Source: JAAYRQ01 sp035647815 (lineage in GTDB: Bacteria > Bacillota > Syntrophomonadia > Syntrophomonadales > Syntrophomonadaceae). From it: DNA of 64,000 bases. Position numbers and translations under genes: made by a program. Position 1 is the first letter of the stretch. Each line of letters opens with the position of its first letter. Shown here piece after piece: positions 1 to 8,122 of this stretch. The stretch lies in NCBI GenBank assembly GCA_035647815.1, contig DASRMR010000025.1:1-64000 (forward strand), in the 5' to 3' direction. Below the pieces are notes generated by a model that was not told the DNA's origin, searched no databases, and worked only from the letters and a program-made list of their open reading frames with translations.

Positions 1-629
1 TTGTCTAACTATTATAATTAACTAATGTTCCCAACACCTAGTTTAAAAACCTGATACATAGCATAATTATCTGATAGGCTTTGAAATCTTCAAAAACTAG
101 GCTTTTATCATCATTTTCTTCATCGCGAAACCCCACAAACAGATCTAATAACTTTCAAGTAGCTGATAAAAATAAATTTAATCCTAATCCGGTATCTGTA
201 GTATGAGATGAGATTAGTTTATATATTTATAGTAACTAATCCATTCCTAGTTTTTAGTTTTTCATTATGGAAGCTTTAACTGAAATCTTATGAACATAAA
301 TCAAAACTGTTAGGAAATTAAGTAATTGTTTTATTTAAGAAATTTCACAAAAGTTAAAACTGAAGATTTAGGCATGACAATTACTCTGTCCCCTTGTCTT
401 TTGTAAGACTTCCCAACTGTTTTTGGGACAAATGCCCTGTCCCCTTGTCTTCCTATGTTAAGTAGAAATCTGTCTTATTAAGTGTAGCCCATCCAACTTA
501 TTTATAATCCTAAATTTTTGAAGTTTTTGCTTGCTTCTATTATATAATAACTTCCAACTCGCAATAAAAAGAGCTATCATAGTTATAGCTATATACTTAA
601 TTTAAGGAAAATGTCAATCCGGATATCAA
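1..629. other. non-coding left end with REP-like repeats
   Basis: About 630 bases with no convincing gene on either strand; open frames here lack ribosome binding sites and recognisable proteins. The region is A+T-rich. The only structure noted is a 15-base direct repeat and a small hairpin between 386 and 451, listed separately. What lies upstream of the window is unknown, so this may be the far end of a neighbouring gene's regulatory region or mobile-element debris. Confidence 0.5.
386..451. repeat. REP-like direct repeat pair with hairpin
   Basis: The 15-mer CTGTCCCCTTGTCTT occurs exactly at 386-400 and again at 437-451. Just before the second copy GGGACA (425-430) can pair with TGTCCC (438-443). 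GGGACA/TGTCCC arrangements of this kind are common in REP-type repeats mobilised by IS200-like REP-associated transposases; that link is inference, and no transposase is present here. Confidence 0.5.
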
Positions 630-659
630 GTGAATTGCTATTTAAAAGGGGGAAGGTTA

Positions 660-1448
660 ATGAGTAAGTCAAAAATATCTGTTCAAAAAGAAGGTCATGT
701 CTTGTTAATGGGATTAGATCGCGCAGAGAAAAGAAATGCTTTAGATGTTGATATGTATTGGGAGTTAGCCTATGCTTATGGACGTTTAAACAGTGATCCG
801 GAACTCCGCTGTGGATTGCTTTTTGCTCATGGTGATCATTTCTCAGCAGGCTTAGATTTGGTACAATGGGCTCCATTATTTGCTGATGGCAAAATGCCTG
901 ACATACCAGAAGATGCGATTGATCCTTTTGGTCTAGATGAAGATAGACGTTTGTCAAAACCACTATTGATGGCAGCACAAGGTATTACTTATACATTTGC
1001 ATTTGAAATGCTACTTACTGCTGATATTAGGGTGGCAGCGTCTGATTTGCGTTTAGCTCAAATTGAGGTAAAAAGAGGAATTTATCCTGTTGGTGGTGCT
1101 ACAGTCAGAATGTTTGAAGAAATTGGTTGGGGTAATGCTATGAGATATTTATTGACTGGTGATGAGATAGGTGCCGAGGAAGCATATCGTTTGGGATTAG
1201 TTCAAGCAATAACTGAACCGGGTAAGCAATTTGATAAAGCTTTAGAATTTGCTCTTAAAATATCTAAGCAGGCTCCGTTAGCAGTTCAAGCAGCTTTGAA
1301 ATCAGCTCGTATTGCGAGAGTTCAAGGTACTAAAGCAGCCATGGAAAGATTGTTGCCTGATTTAATGCCTATAATGACTAGTCAGGATGCTGCTGAAGGT
1401 GTACAAGCCTTTGTCGAGCGACGGGAAGCTAATTTTAAAGGTTGCTAA
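660..1448 (+). CDS. enoyl-CoA hydratase/isomerase (crotonase) family protein
   Basis: A 262-residue crotonase-fold protein, usual length for the family. The start at 660 was chosen because AAGGGGGAAGG lies just upstream; an in-frame ATG at 630 has no such site. The first oxyanion-hole segment reads FSAGLDL (residues 61-67). The two glutamates used by enoyl-CoA hydratases appear conserved: E116 in FAFEMLLTADIR and E136 in AQIEVKRG. The usual glycine-rich stretch before the first Glu is replaced by GITYTFAF, so this is a divergent member. It probably hydrates an enoyl-CoA or a related CoA thioester in the cytoplasm; the exact substrate cannot be read from sequence. It stands alone, closed by a hairpin terminator at 1473-1515. 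Confidence 0.85.
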   Translation: MSKSKISVQKEGHVLLMGLDRAEKRNALDVDMYWELAYAYGRLNSDPELRCGLLFAHGDHFSAGLDLVQWAPLFADGKMPDIPEDAIDPFGLDEDRRLSKPLLMAAQGITYTFAFEMLLTADIRVAASDLRLAQIEVKRGIYPVGGATVRMFEEIGWGNAMRYLLTGDEIGAEEAYRLGLVQAITEPGKQFDKALEFALKISKQAPLAVQAALKSARIARVQGTKAAMERLLPDLMPIMTSQDAAEGVQAFVERREANFKGC

Positions 1449-1472
1449 ATGTTCCTGTAAGTTTAAATTAAA

Positions 1473-1515
1473 TTGCCAAAAGGGCAGACCTATCACCTGC
1501 CCTTTTATTTTGGCA
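1473..1515 (+). terminator. rho-independent terminator
   Basis: TTGCCAAAAGGGCAG (1473-1487) pairs with CTGCCCTTTTATTTTGGCAA (1496-1515): a strong AAAGGGCAG/CTGCCCTTT core with an outer TTGCCA/TGGCAA arm. It ends the crotonase gene and is followed by the rarD-like gene 36 bases later. Confidence 0.8.
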
Positions 1516-1550
1516 AATTTTAATAAATTATAAATATATGGAGAATCGCC

Positions 1551-2465
1551 GTGAATATACATCAAAACAATAATCACACTACAGGAATTATTTATGCAAG
1601 TGGTGCCTATTTTTTATGGGGGATACTGCCAATATATTGGAAGCTGTTACAAGCAGTTGACCCACTTGAGATACTAGCCCATCGAATTACTTGGTGCTTA
1701 ATATTCTTATTATTACTACAATTTTTTTCCAAGCAAATACCAAACACTATTATAGAAATACGACGTATTTCCAAACATCCCACTAAAGTTTTCGGTATTA
1801 TTTCTGCGGCTATAATTCTCTCACTGAACTGGTATACCTATATATGGGCAGTAAATAACAACTTTGTTATTCAGGCTAGTTTAGGCTACTATATTAATCC
1901 TCTTGTAAGCATATTGTTAGCGGTCGTTGTTTTAAAGGAAAAGTTAAACATCTGGCAAATCATCGCTTGTGCTTTGGCATTTATCGGAGTGTTTATATTA
2001 ACTAATAATTATGGAGGGGTTCCTTGGGTAGCTTTAATATTAGCGTTTAGTTTTGCCATGTATGGACTTATCAAAAAAATGGTCAATGTTGAACCTATAA
2101 CCGGACTTATTCTGGAAAGTGCTGTTATGGCTATTTTCTCGCTTATTTACCTATGTTTTTTGCATAGTAATGATCAAAGTGTTTTTAGTATTAATGAACC
2201 AGTTATTGCTCTTCTACTTGTAGGTACTGGTCTTGTTACTTCGATTCCGTTAGTTTTATTTGCCCGGGCAGTTAAATATTTACCATTATCATTACTAGGA
2301 TTTCTGCAATATATTAATCCTACCATTAGTTTATTATTAGGAATATTCGTATTCCATGAGGTTTTCTCTTTTATGCATTTAATAGCTTTTATCATTATAT
2401 GGACTGGTTTGATTATTTTTTCCTTATTCAATAACTATAAGGATTCTGAAAAAGCACTTGGTTGA
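1551..2465 (+). CDS. rarD: RarD-type EamA family permease
   Basis: A 304-residue membrane protein of the drug/metabolite transporter superfamily, RarD subgroup. It starts at a GTG with GGAG eight bases upstream. The N-terminal block (YASGAYFLWGILPIYWKLL, residues about 12-30) and the HRITWCL segment (residues about 44-50) are typical of RarD proteins, and roughly ten hydrophobic helices can be traced to the C-terminus, matching the two EamA repeats. RarD proteins are inner-membrane transporters whose physiological substrate is not firmly established. It is a single-gene unit between a terminator and the MFS gene. Confidence 0.85.
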   Translation: MNIHQNNNHTTGIIYASGAYFLWGILPIYWKLLQAVDPLEILAHRITWCLIFLLLLQFFSKQIPNTIIEIRRISKHPTKVFGIISAAIILSLNWYTYIWAVNNNFVIQASLGYYINPLVSILLAVVVLKEKLNIWQIIACALAFIGVFILTNNYGGVPWVALILAFSFAMYGLIKKMVNVEPITGLILESAVMAIFSLIYLCFLHSNDQSVFSINEPVIALLLVGTGLVTSIPLVLFARAVKYLPLSLLGFLQYINPTISLLLGIFVFHEVFSFMHLIAFIIIWTGLIIFSLFNNYKDSEKALG

Positions 2466-2553
2466 TAATCTATACTGAAATTTTTAGGCTAATTGGGAAT
2501 CACTTCTAACTGTCAGCTTGTAAGACTTGATTCTTTTATCAAAAACATCTAAT

Positions 2554-2581
2554 ATTGCTTATTGATTATTGCTTATTGATT
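2554..2581 (+). repeat. 14-bp tandem duplication
   Basis: The 14-mer ATTGCTTATTGATT is present twice head to tail (2554-2567 and 2568-2581), in the spacer before the MFS transporter gene. It may be replication slippage; it also sits where a promoter or operator for the transporter would be expected. Confidence 0.7.
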
Positions 2582-2645
2582 ATAAGAATCGGATATAAAG
2601 CAAATCGTATACTCTTGAACGGAAGTGATTTTCATTAATAACAAA

Positions 2646-3815
2646 ATGCTCAAACCGACTATTATCTCTATTTCTATGGCAACAGTTATGGCTGGCGCCG
2701 CAATTTCACCTGCTCTTGGGGTAATTGCAAAAGCTTTTCCCGATGCAAGTCCAACGATGATTAAATTAATTTTAACGGCACCAGCACTCTCGATTATACC
2801 TTTTACATTTTTAACAAGTTATTTAACGACTAAATTATCTAAACGTACAATTGTTTTGTTTGGATTAGTCATCTACTTAATCGGCGGTATTGGACCGCAA
2901 TTTATGCCCACAATTGAATTACTTATCTTGTTTCGGCTGGTTTTAGGAGCTGGTGTTGGAGTACTCATGCCTTTATCAGAGTCCCTGATTTATGATTATT
3001 TTACGGGGATAGAACGAACGAAGATGATGGGCTACAATGCTGGTTTCAGTAACTTCGGGGGTATTATTACCATGTTATTAGCAGGAGGGCTCGCAACATT
3101 AGGATGGCAACTGCCCTTTTACGTCTATCTGCTAGGTCTGGTTATTTTTGTATTGGTGTTCTTCTATTTACCAAAGGAAGAAATTCGAAAACCTCCACAG
3201 CATGAGAAAAAATTAAAAATCCCATTGACTGTTTATGGCTATTCGCTTGGAATGGGTGCCATTATGTTAGCTCATTACGCTGTAGCGACCAACATGGCTC
3301 TCTATTTAGAACAAACTAGTTTGGGAGGACCTGCACTTGCTGGTGCAGTTATTTCCTTTGTTACGATTGGTGGGATGGTTACGAGTTTGTTACTCGTTCA
3401 AATCGAATCAATATTAAACAGGTTTCTTATTCCGGTGATGCTTCTCGCTATGGGGCTATCCTTTTCATTTATGTCATTTACAAACAGTGTGCCAGTACTC
3501 ATGACTAGCGTGTGTTTTATCGGTTTTGCACAAGGTGCGTTATTTCCTACTCTTACCATAAAGATTTTGAATAGGGTCAAAATACACCAGACTGACAAAG
3601 CCATCGCAGTTTCAACTGCTTTTATATTTTCAGGACAGTTTTTATCTCCACTTGTACTAGACGGCATTGGTAAAATAGCTAATCAAACGGCTATCCGATT
3701 TCAATTTGGTGTTCTTTCTGTATGCATTTTAATTTCTGTGGTGATCATTTTCTTTTTTGTAAAGGATCGACCAAACACACAGCTCCATGAAGAAACAGAA
3801 AAAACAAGTGCTTAG
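2646..3815 (+). CDS. major facilitator superfamily transporter
   Basis: A multi-pass transporter of about 389 residues from the ATG at 2646; a GTG at 2625 would add seven residues but has no clear ribosome site, and GGAAGTG at 2621-2627 lies rather far from the ATG, so the start is uncertain. Hydrophobic helices run through the whole protein. An MFS A-motif-like loop is seen in YLTTKLSKRTIVLFG after helix 2, and a helix-4/5 region reads RLVLGAGVGVLMPLSESLIYDYF. Such proteins are proton-driven exporters; this one resembles drug-efflux MFS members but the substrate is unknown. Its base composition looks somewhat richer in G+C than neighbouring genes, which may point to horizontal acquisition. 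Confidence 0.85.
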   Translation: MLKPTIISISMATVMAGAAISPALGVIAKAFPDASPTMIKLILTAPALSIIPFTFLTSYLTTKLSKRTIVLFGLVIYLIGGIGPQFMPTIELLILFRLVLGAGVGVLMPLSESLIYDYFTGIERTKMMGYNAGFSNFGGIITMLLAGGLATLGWQLPFYVYLLGLVIFVLVFFYLPKEEIRKPPQHEKKLKIPLTVYGYSLGMGAIMLAHYAVATNMALYLEQTSLGGPALAGAVISFVTIGGMVTSLLLVQIESILNRFLIPVMLLAMGLSFSFMSFTNSVPVLMTSVCFIGFAQGALFPTLTIKILNRVKIHQTDKAIAVSTAFIFSGQFLSPLVLDGIGKIANQTAIRFQFGVLSVCILISVVIIFFFVKDRPNTQLHEETEKTSA

Positions 3816-3879
3816 TTTTCATTTCATTCAAGGGAAGACCATCTCATTCTATTAAATTGCCTTGGGCGATAATATTTAA

Positions 3880-5061
3880 TTAAATGATACCGCTGCTGTG
3901 CAGTTGTTCAATTTCCTCTGCACTATAGCCTGCGGCCAAGTAGATTTCTTCATTATGTTCTCCTAAACCAGGAAAGTTGAGTACCATCTGACCTGGAGTT
4001 GCTGAAAGTTTAAAGGGAATTCCAGTTAAAGCGATTGTCTTGCCAGAACCACTCGGATCAGGAATTTTTTCAACCATCTGCCGAGCCTGAACCTGGGGAT
4101 GTTCACTCATTTCCTGCAAGTCAAGTACCGGGGAAAAACAAATATCATCTTCTGCGAAAAATTCCACCCATTCATCACGATTTTTTTGTTTCATTATATC
4201 AGCAATATCATCAATCATTTCTTTCTGCTGAGCTTTTTCCCATTGCTGAGCTATATATTGTGAACGATCTAGTTTTTCACAGAATCCTTCCCAAAATTTT
4301 ATTTCAATTGCTCCAATACTTACATGTTTCTTATCCCTAGTTTCGTAGATATTGTAACATGCATACCCGCCGGTCAGTACACCATCACCAATCCCCGGTA
4401 TTAGACTATTTCCTGACCATTCTCCCATGGTGTACGCCAGAAGGCTCACGGCTCCATCTAGCATGGAAACATCGCACATTTGCCCTTGTCCCGTCTTTTC
4501 CCGGGCGGCCAAGGCCATCAGTATCGCAATTACCGCATACATAGTCCCGCCAGCAATATCTGCAATCTGCACTCCAGACATAGCCGGTGCCCCTTGACGA
4601 CTTCCAGTCGTTCCGGTTACACCAGCATAACTTAAGTAATTCAAATCATGCCCGGCTGTAGCATACATGGGACCGTCTTGGCCATAGCCACTGATAGCAC
4701 AAAATATAATCCTATCATTGATATTCTTTAGAACCTCATAACCGATTCCAAGGTCATCCATAAAACCAGCCCGAAACTGATCAATGACTACATCGAATTG
4801 GGGTATCAGTTTCTTGAAGACTTCCTGACCCTCCGCCTTTTTGAGATCCAGAGTAATACTCTTCTTGTTTCTGTTGACGGTGTAGAATCGGGTACTCATC
4901 CCATTTACAACTGGAGCCAGTTGCCTTCCCGGATCACCTACTCCTGGTTGTTCTATTTTGACTACTTCTGCTCCGAAGTCCGCCAGCAGCTGGGTACAGA
5001 ATGGCCCGGGCAGGTAACGAGACAAATCTAATATACGTATCCCAGTCAGGGGTAATGTCAT
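3880..5061 (-). CDS. CaiB/BaiF family protein, alpha-methylacyl-CoA racemase-like
   Basis: A 393-residue class III CoA-transferase-fold protein. The N-terminus (GIRILDLSRYLPGPFCTQLLADFGAEVVKIE) is the standard CoA-binding start of the family. Two motifs point to the racemase branch: AGHDLNY (H138-D139) corresponds to the catalytic His of alpha-methylacyl-CoA racemase, and QIADIAGG (D168) to its catalytic Asp. In CoA-transferases of the family the Asp next to that His serves as the acyl acceptor, so transferase activity is not excluded. It would act on branched or other acyl-CoAs in the cytoplasm, in keeping with the fatty-acid genes nearby. The ATG is preceded by GAGGAG. Single-gene leftward unit. 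Confidence 0.85.
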   Translation of the reverse strand: MTLPLTGIRILDLSRYLPGPFCTQLLADFGAEVVKIEQPGVGDPGRQLAPVVNGMSTRFYTVNRNKKSITLDLKKAEGQEVFKKLIPQFDVVIDQFRAGFMDDLGIGYEVLKNINDRIIFCAISGYGQDGPMYATAGHDLNYLSYAGVTGTTGSRQGAPAMSGVQIADIAGGTMYAVIAILMALAAREKTGQGQMCDVSMLDGAVSLLAYTMGEWSGNSLIPGIGDGVLTGGYACYNIYETRDKKHVSIGAIEIKFWEGFCEKLDRSQYIAQQWEKAQQKEMIDDIADIMKQKNRDEWVEFFAEDDICFSPVLDLQEMSEHPQVQARQMVEKIPDPSGSGKTIALTGIPFKLSATPGQMVLNFPGLGEHNEEIYLAAGYSAEEIEQLHSSGII

Positions 5062-5136
5062 AATTCATTCTCCTCAAAGTTTTGTTTTGTTATAAAATTA
5101 GCTAGGGTTTTATGGCTGAATAATTATAAATGGCTA

Positions 5137-6207
5137 TTAAGAGATACTTATAATCTTAGGAGCATTAATGTCATCTAGGTCATATACTCCATTTTCTCCA
5201 GTGATTAATAATTTAGGACCTTTTATATTTATTCGTTTTAAATGACCTTTATCTCCATTATTAAGTAATATAATTTTCTCGTTCTTTTGTAGATATTCTA
5301 AAATTTTATCATACAGAACCCTAGTGACTTTACTATCTAATTCCCCGAAAGAACGATTTCTTAGCTCTAGGAGAATATCAATTATGTTTTTAGCCCTTGA
5401 ATATGGTCTATCTGTAGTAGCTGTATTAAATATACTAGCAACTGCTGTCACTCTAGAATGGATAGTTATTTTTGAACCTAGAAGATTATAAGGATATCCC
5501 TGTCCATTTAAACGTTCATGGTGAGTTAGAACGCCATATAGTTCCCTATTATTGATCCAATCGGTTTTGCTTAATATTTGTGTACCTAATGTCGGGTGAG
5601 TCTTTACTATATTTAGTTCACTATCATTTAATTTGCCAGGTTTTTTTAATATATCAGGGGGAATTCGCGTTTCACCTATATCATGCAGCATAGCAGTGAC
5701 TGTAATTTCTTTAAGTAATCTGCTGTCTAAGTCTAACCAAATCCCTATGAGGATTGCTAGTATGGCACTGTTAACATGATGGGTATCGTATTGGTAATCT
5801 GTCTGAGAACTTTTCATTTTCATAAAGAAGTCTAATGACATCTCTGGATCTATCTTTATTAGTTCTATAAGACCATTAATTTCTGTTAACAATTCTGTTT
5901 GAATCGGTTTTATATAATTGCCCCGTAATTCTATTCTATCTTGTTCATATAGCAATTCATCATAAAGAGTATGAAAATTAGGAGGGATAAATTTAGATTT
6001 AATAGATTTAGCTTTGTTTTTTGGCGTTTCTTTTATCTCAACTGCTATAAATACTGAATCGATGTCATTAGACTCTAACCTGGCTATAAAACTCTGGGTT
6101 AATATTGAACCTTGTTTTAAAAGTAAGCGGTCTCGTCCGTCAAATATACTTTGGGCTATTGGTTCTCCTATAGGTAGAGAGCTTAAAGGAACTGCTTTTT
6201 TCAGCAA
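5137..6207 (-). CDS. HD-GYP domain protein with degenerate metal site
   Basis: A 356-residue protein starting at a TTG behind GAGGAG. Residues about 135-325 form an HD-GYP domain of the cyclic-di-GMP phosphodiesterase type: H144, H175-D176 in LHDIGE, H229-H230 and GYP at 237-239. Several signature residues differ from the consensus: HDIGK reads HDIGE (E179), HHE..DG.GYP has N234 in place of Asp, and the VADVYDAL segment reads VASIFNTA, with S258 and N261 replacing both aspartates. The first 130 residues hold no domain I recognise. The C-terminal 40 residues resemble a small beta-rich extension (KRINIKGPKLLITGENG). It may be a weak or inactive enzyme that senses the nucleotide. Confidence 0.85.
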   Translation of the reverse strand: MLKKAVPLSSLPIGEPIAQSIFDGRDRLLLKQGSILTQSFIARLESNDIDSVFIAVEIKETPKNKAKSIKSKFIPPNFHTLYDELLYEQDRIELRGNYIKPIQTELLTEINGLIELIKIDPEMSLDFFMKMKSSQTDYQYDTHHVNSAILAILIGIWLDLDSRLLKEITVTAMLHDIGETRIPPDILKKPGKLNDSELNIVKTHPTLGTQILSKTDWINNRELYGVLTHHERLNGQGYPYNLLGSKITIHSRVTAVASIFNTATTDRPYSRAKNIIDILLELRNRSFGELDSKVTRVLYDKILEYLQKNEKIILLNNGDKGHLKRINIKGPKLLITGENGVYDLDDINAPKIISIS

Positions 6208-6342
6208 TTTTGGTCTCCTCTCTTGTTTAACATTGTTTTTTATTACCTATATAATATAGGTTTTGAACAACCTACATCTAAAATTATAGTTGGTTCATTA
6301 TGTTGTATAATTCGTCAATTACTATAACTTTCCTTTATTATA

Positions 6343-6364
6343 TGCATCTACTGTAGTAGATGCA
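6343..6364. repeat. 22-nt inverted repeat upstream of HD-GYP gene
   Basis: TGCATCTACT (6343-6352) and AGTAGATGCA (6355-6364) are perfect inverted copies separated by two bases. It lies 136 bases upstream of the start of the HD-GYP gene and is not followed by a T-run on either strand, so an operator is more likely than a terminator. Function is not established. Confidence 0.5.
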
Positions 6365-6464
6365 ATGCAAAGTAGGAAAGGTCATTCAGATATTCCCTTC
6401 CCCTACCGCTTTAATAATATCCCTTATACATTTATATAGGGCTATTTAAAAAAGGATTATATGG

Positions 6465-7739
6465 TTAGAATTGCTTGTCTTTAGAATGACTGGAAACTTT
6501 ATTGCGAAGCAAAAACAGAAGCAAATGCTTGAAGCTGTCTTCCAGTTTTTTACGATTCAGATATATTATGAGAAATATCGCTAATCCTGTTAATGTATAA
6601 CCCCACTTAGAAGTTAGGGTATTTGAACTAAGAGTTGCAATTATTGAAGGTTTAAGACCAATTGATTGGTTAGCCAAAACATTAATATCTCTTATCGGTT
6701 CCCCTTTTAAGTAAAGCCTACATGTCCCTAATATCTCACCTTGTTTAACTGGGGCTGTCACGGTTGGTTCTAGATTTACAACATAAGTAAGATGTAATGC
6801 TTCTTCATCGGTAACTGCTACAGTAAGATTATCCGCAGCGCTTACCTTAACACTAGTTGTATCACCTTTCAGAACTTTTATCTCTCCTAATTTATCATCC
6901 GTTTTGCCTAGAGTTACAATTTTATAATTGTCAAAACCATAGTCTAGCATTTGTGTTAAATCATCATAAACTGTAGGAGAATTCATTGAAACAGCTATTA
7001 ATAGCATGTCTCCTCTTTGTGCAGCAGCAACTACACAGTTACCCGCTTGTTTAGTATAACCCGTTTTCACGCCTACCGCACCATCATAACGAGCAAGAAG
7101 ACGATTTTGATTAAATAAAATCCGGTCTTCATCATCTCTGCTCGCCCAAGGTATGATTTTCTTTTGTGTTGATGTCACTTTGGTAAAAAGAGGATAAGAT
7201 AAAGCTTCTTTAGTTAGAAAGGCTAGATCATAAGCAGAACTATAATGTCCTTCTGCTTCTAACCCGTGAGTATTAAGAAAATGGGTCTTTTTTAATCCTA
7301 AGTCACTAGCACGTTGGTTCATTAATTGTAAAAAGCTAGTCTCAGCACCAGATATGCTTTCCGCTAATGCAGTACAAGCATCATTTGCAGAAGGAAGCAT
7401 GGCAGCATATAGCAAATCCATTCTAGTTAGTGTTTCATTAGGTTCTAAATATATTGTGCATTCGGGAGTTTCGGCTGCATATTCACTTGCAGTTACTATT
7501 TCCCCGAGCTCTCCATTTTCAACTACAAGTAGGGCGGTCATTATCTTAGTTAGGCTAGCAGGTGGAAGTTGTTGATTACTATTACGTTCATATAGCACTC
7601 GACCTGAATTAGCATCCATTAAAATTACTGCCTTACCATTTGTTATAGGATAAGAATTAATACTAGCTGATGCCGGATTTATATTAAATGTCAAGTAAAT
7701 TAGTACAATTAAACAACTTATGTTCCTGATTAATTTCAT
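6465..7739 (-). CDS. dacF: D-alanyl-D-alanine carboxypeptidase (penicillin-binding protein 5/DacF type)
   Basis: A 424-residue peptidoglycan D,D-carboxypeptidase that trims the terminal D-Ala from stem peptides. It has an N-terminal signal sequence (LIRNISCLIVLIYLTFNI) and the three active-site motifs: SLTK (residues about 63-66), SAND (about 117-120) and KTGYTK (about 224-229). A PBP5-type C-terminal beta domain follows. Unusually clear is a C-terminal hydrophobic helix (YTLTGLAIFLIIYLNRKK) followed by a charged tail, consistent with membrane anchoring. Length fits DacF/DacB proteins of spore-forming Firmicutes, but the symbol is by similarity only. ATG with AGGAGAAG upstream. Confidence 0.9.
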   Translation of the reverse strand: MKLIRNISCLIVLIYLTFNINPASASINSYPITNGKAVILMDANSGRVLYERNSNQQLPPASLTKIMTALLVVENGELGEIVTASEYAAETPECTIYLEPNETLTRMDLLYAAMLPSANDACTALAESISGAETSFLQLMNQRASDLGLKKTHFLNTHGLEAEGHYSSAYDLAFLTKEALSYPLFTKVTSTQKKIIPWASRDDEDRILFNQNRLLARYDGAVGVKTGYTKQAGNCVVAAAQRGDMLLIAVSMNSPTVYDDLTQMLDYGFDNYKIVTLGKTDDKLGEIKVLKGDTTSVKVSAADNLTVAVTDEEALHLTYVVNLEPTVTAPVKQGEILGTCRLYLKGEPIRDINVLANQSIGLKPSIIATLSSNTLTSKWGYTLTGLAIFLIIYLNRKKLEDSFKHLLLFLLRNKVSSHSKDKQF

Positions 7740-8122
7740 TAAATACTTCTCCTAATACACTAAAAGATTATTTTTGTTTCTTAATGTTTAATTTAAGCAA
7801 GCTTATAGCCAGAAATAAACTAAACATCCTTAATACCTAACTATAATAAACAATAATAAGCTTTATGGAAAGACTTTTTAAGTTGAAAAGTTAGAGTTAG
7901 GTTTTTAAGTATTGCAAATCATGTGTGAATTACAGAAATGTTGCTATTTATCATATGACATAAGTAAAAATTACGAAGAAATAACCGTTGTTAATAATAA
8001 ATTACACGAGTTAATAATATTATAATGAAATAATACGATTCGGAATAATTATTTTGTGATAAAATCAATATTATACATAAAGGATTACTTATTGTCATTA
8101 TTCTATATTTAGGAGGGGGATT
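7740..8122. other. divergent intergenic region without recognised features
   Basis: A 383-base A+T-rich spacer between the leftward carboxypeptidase and the rightward acyl-CoA synthetase. It must hold both promoters; no clear sigma-A promoter, operator or structured leader could be assigned. The only firm element is GGAGGGGG just before the acyl-CoA synthetase ATG at 8123. Confidence 0.5.

Noticed and set aside
6343..6364. Inverted repeat as insertion-sequence end
   Set aside because: Only one such site, no matching partner, no target duplication and no transposase nearby.
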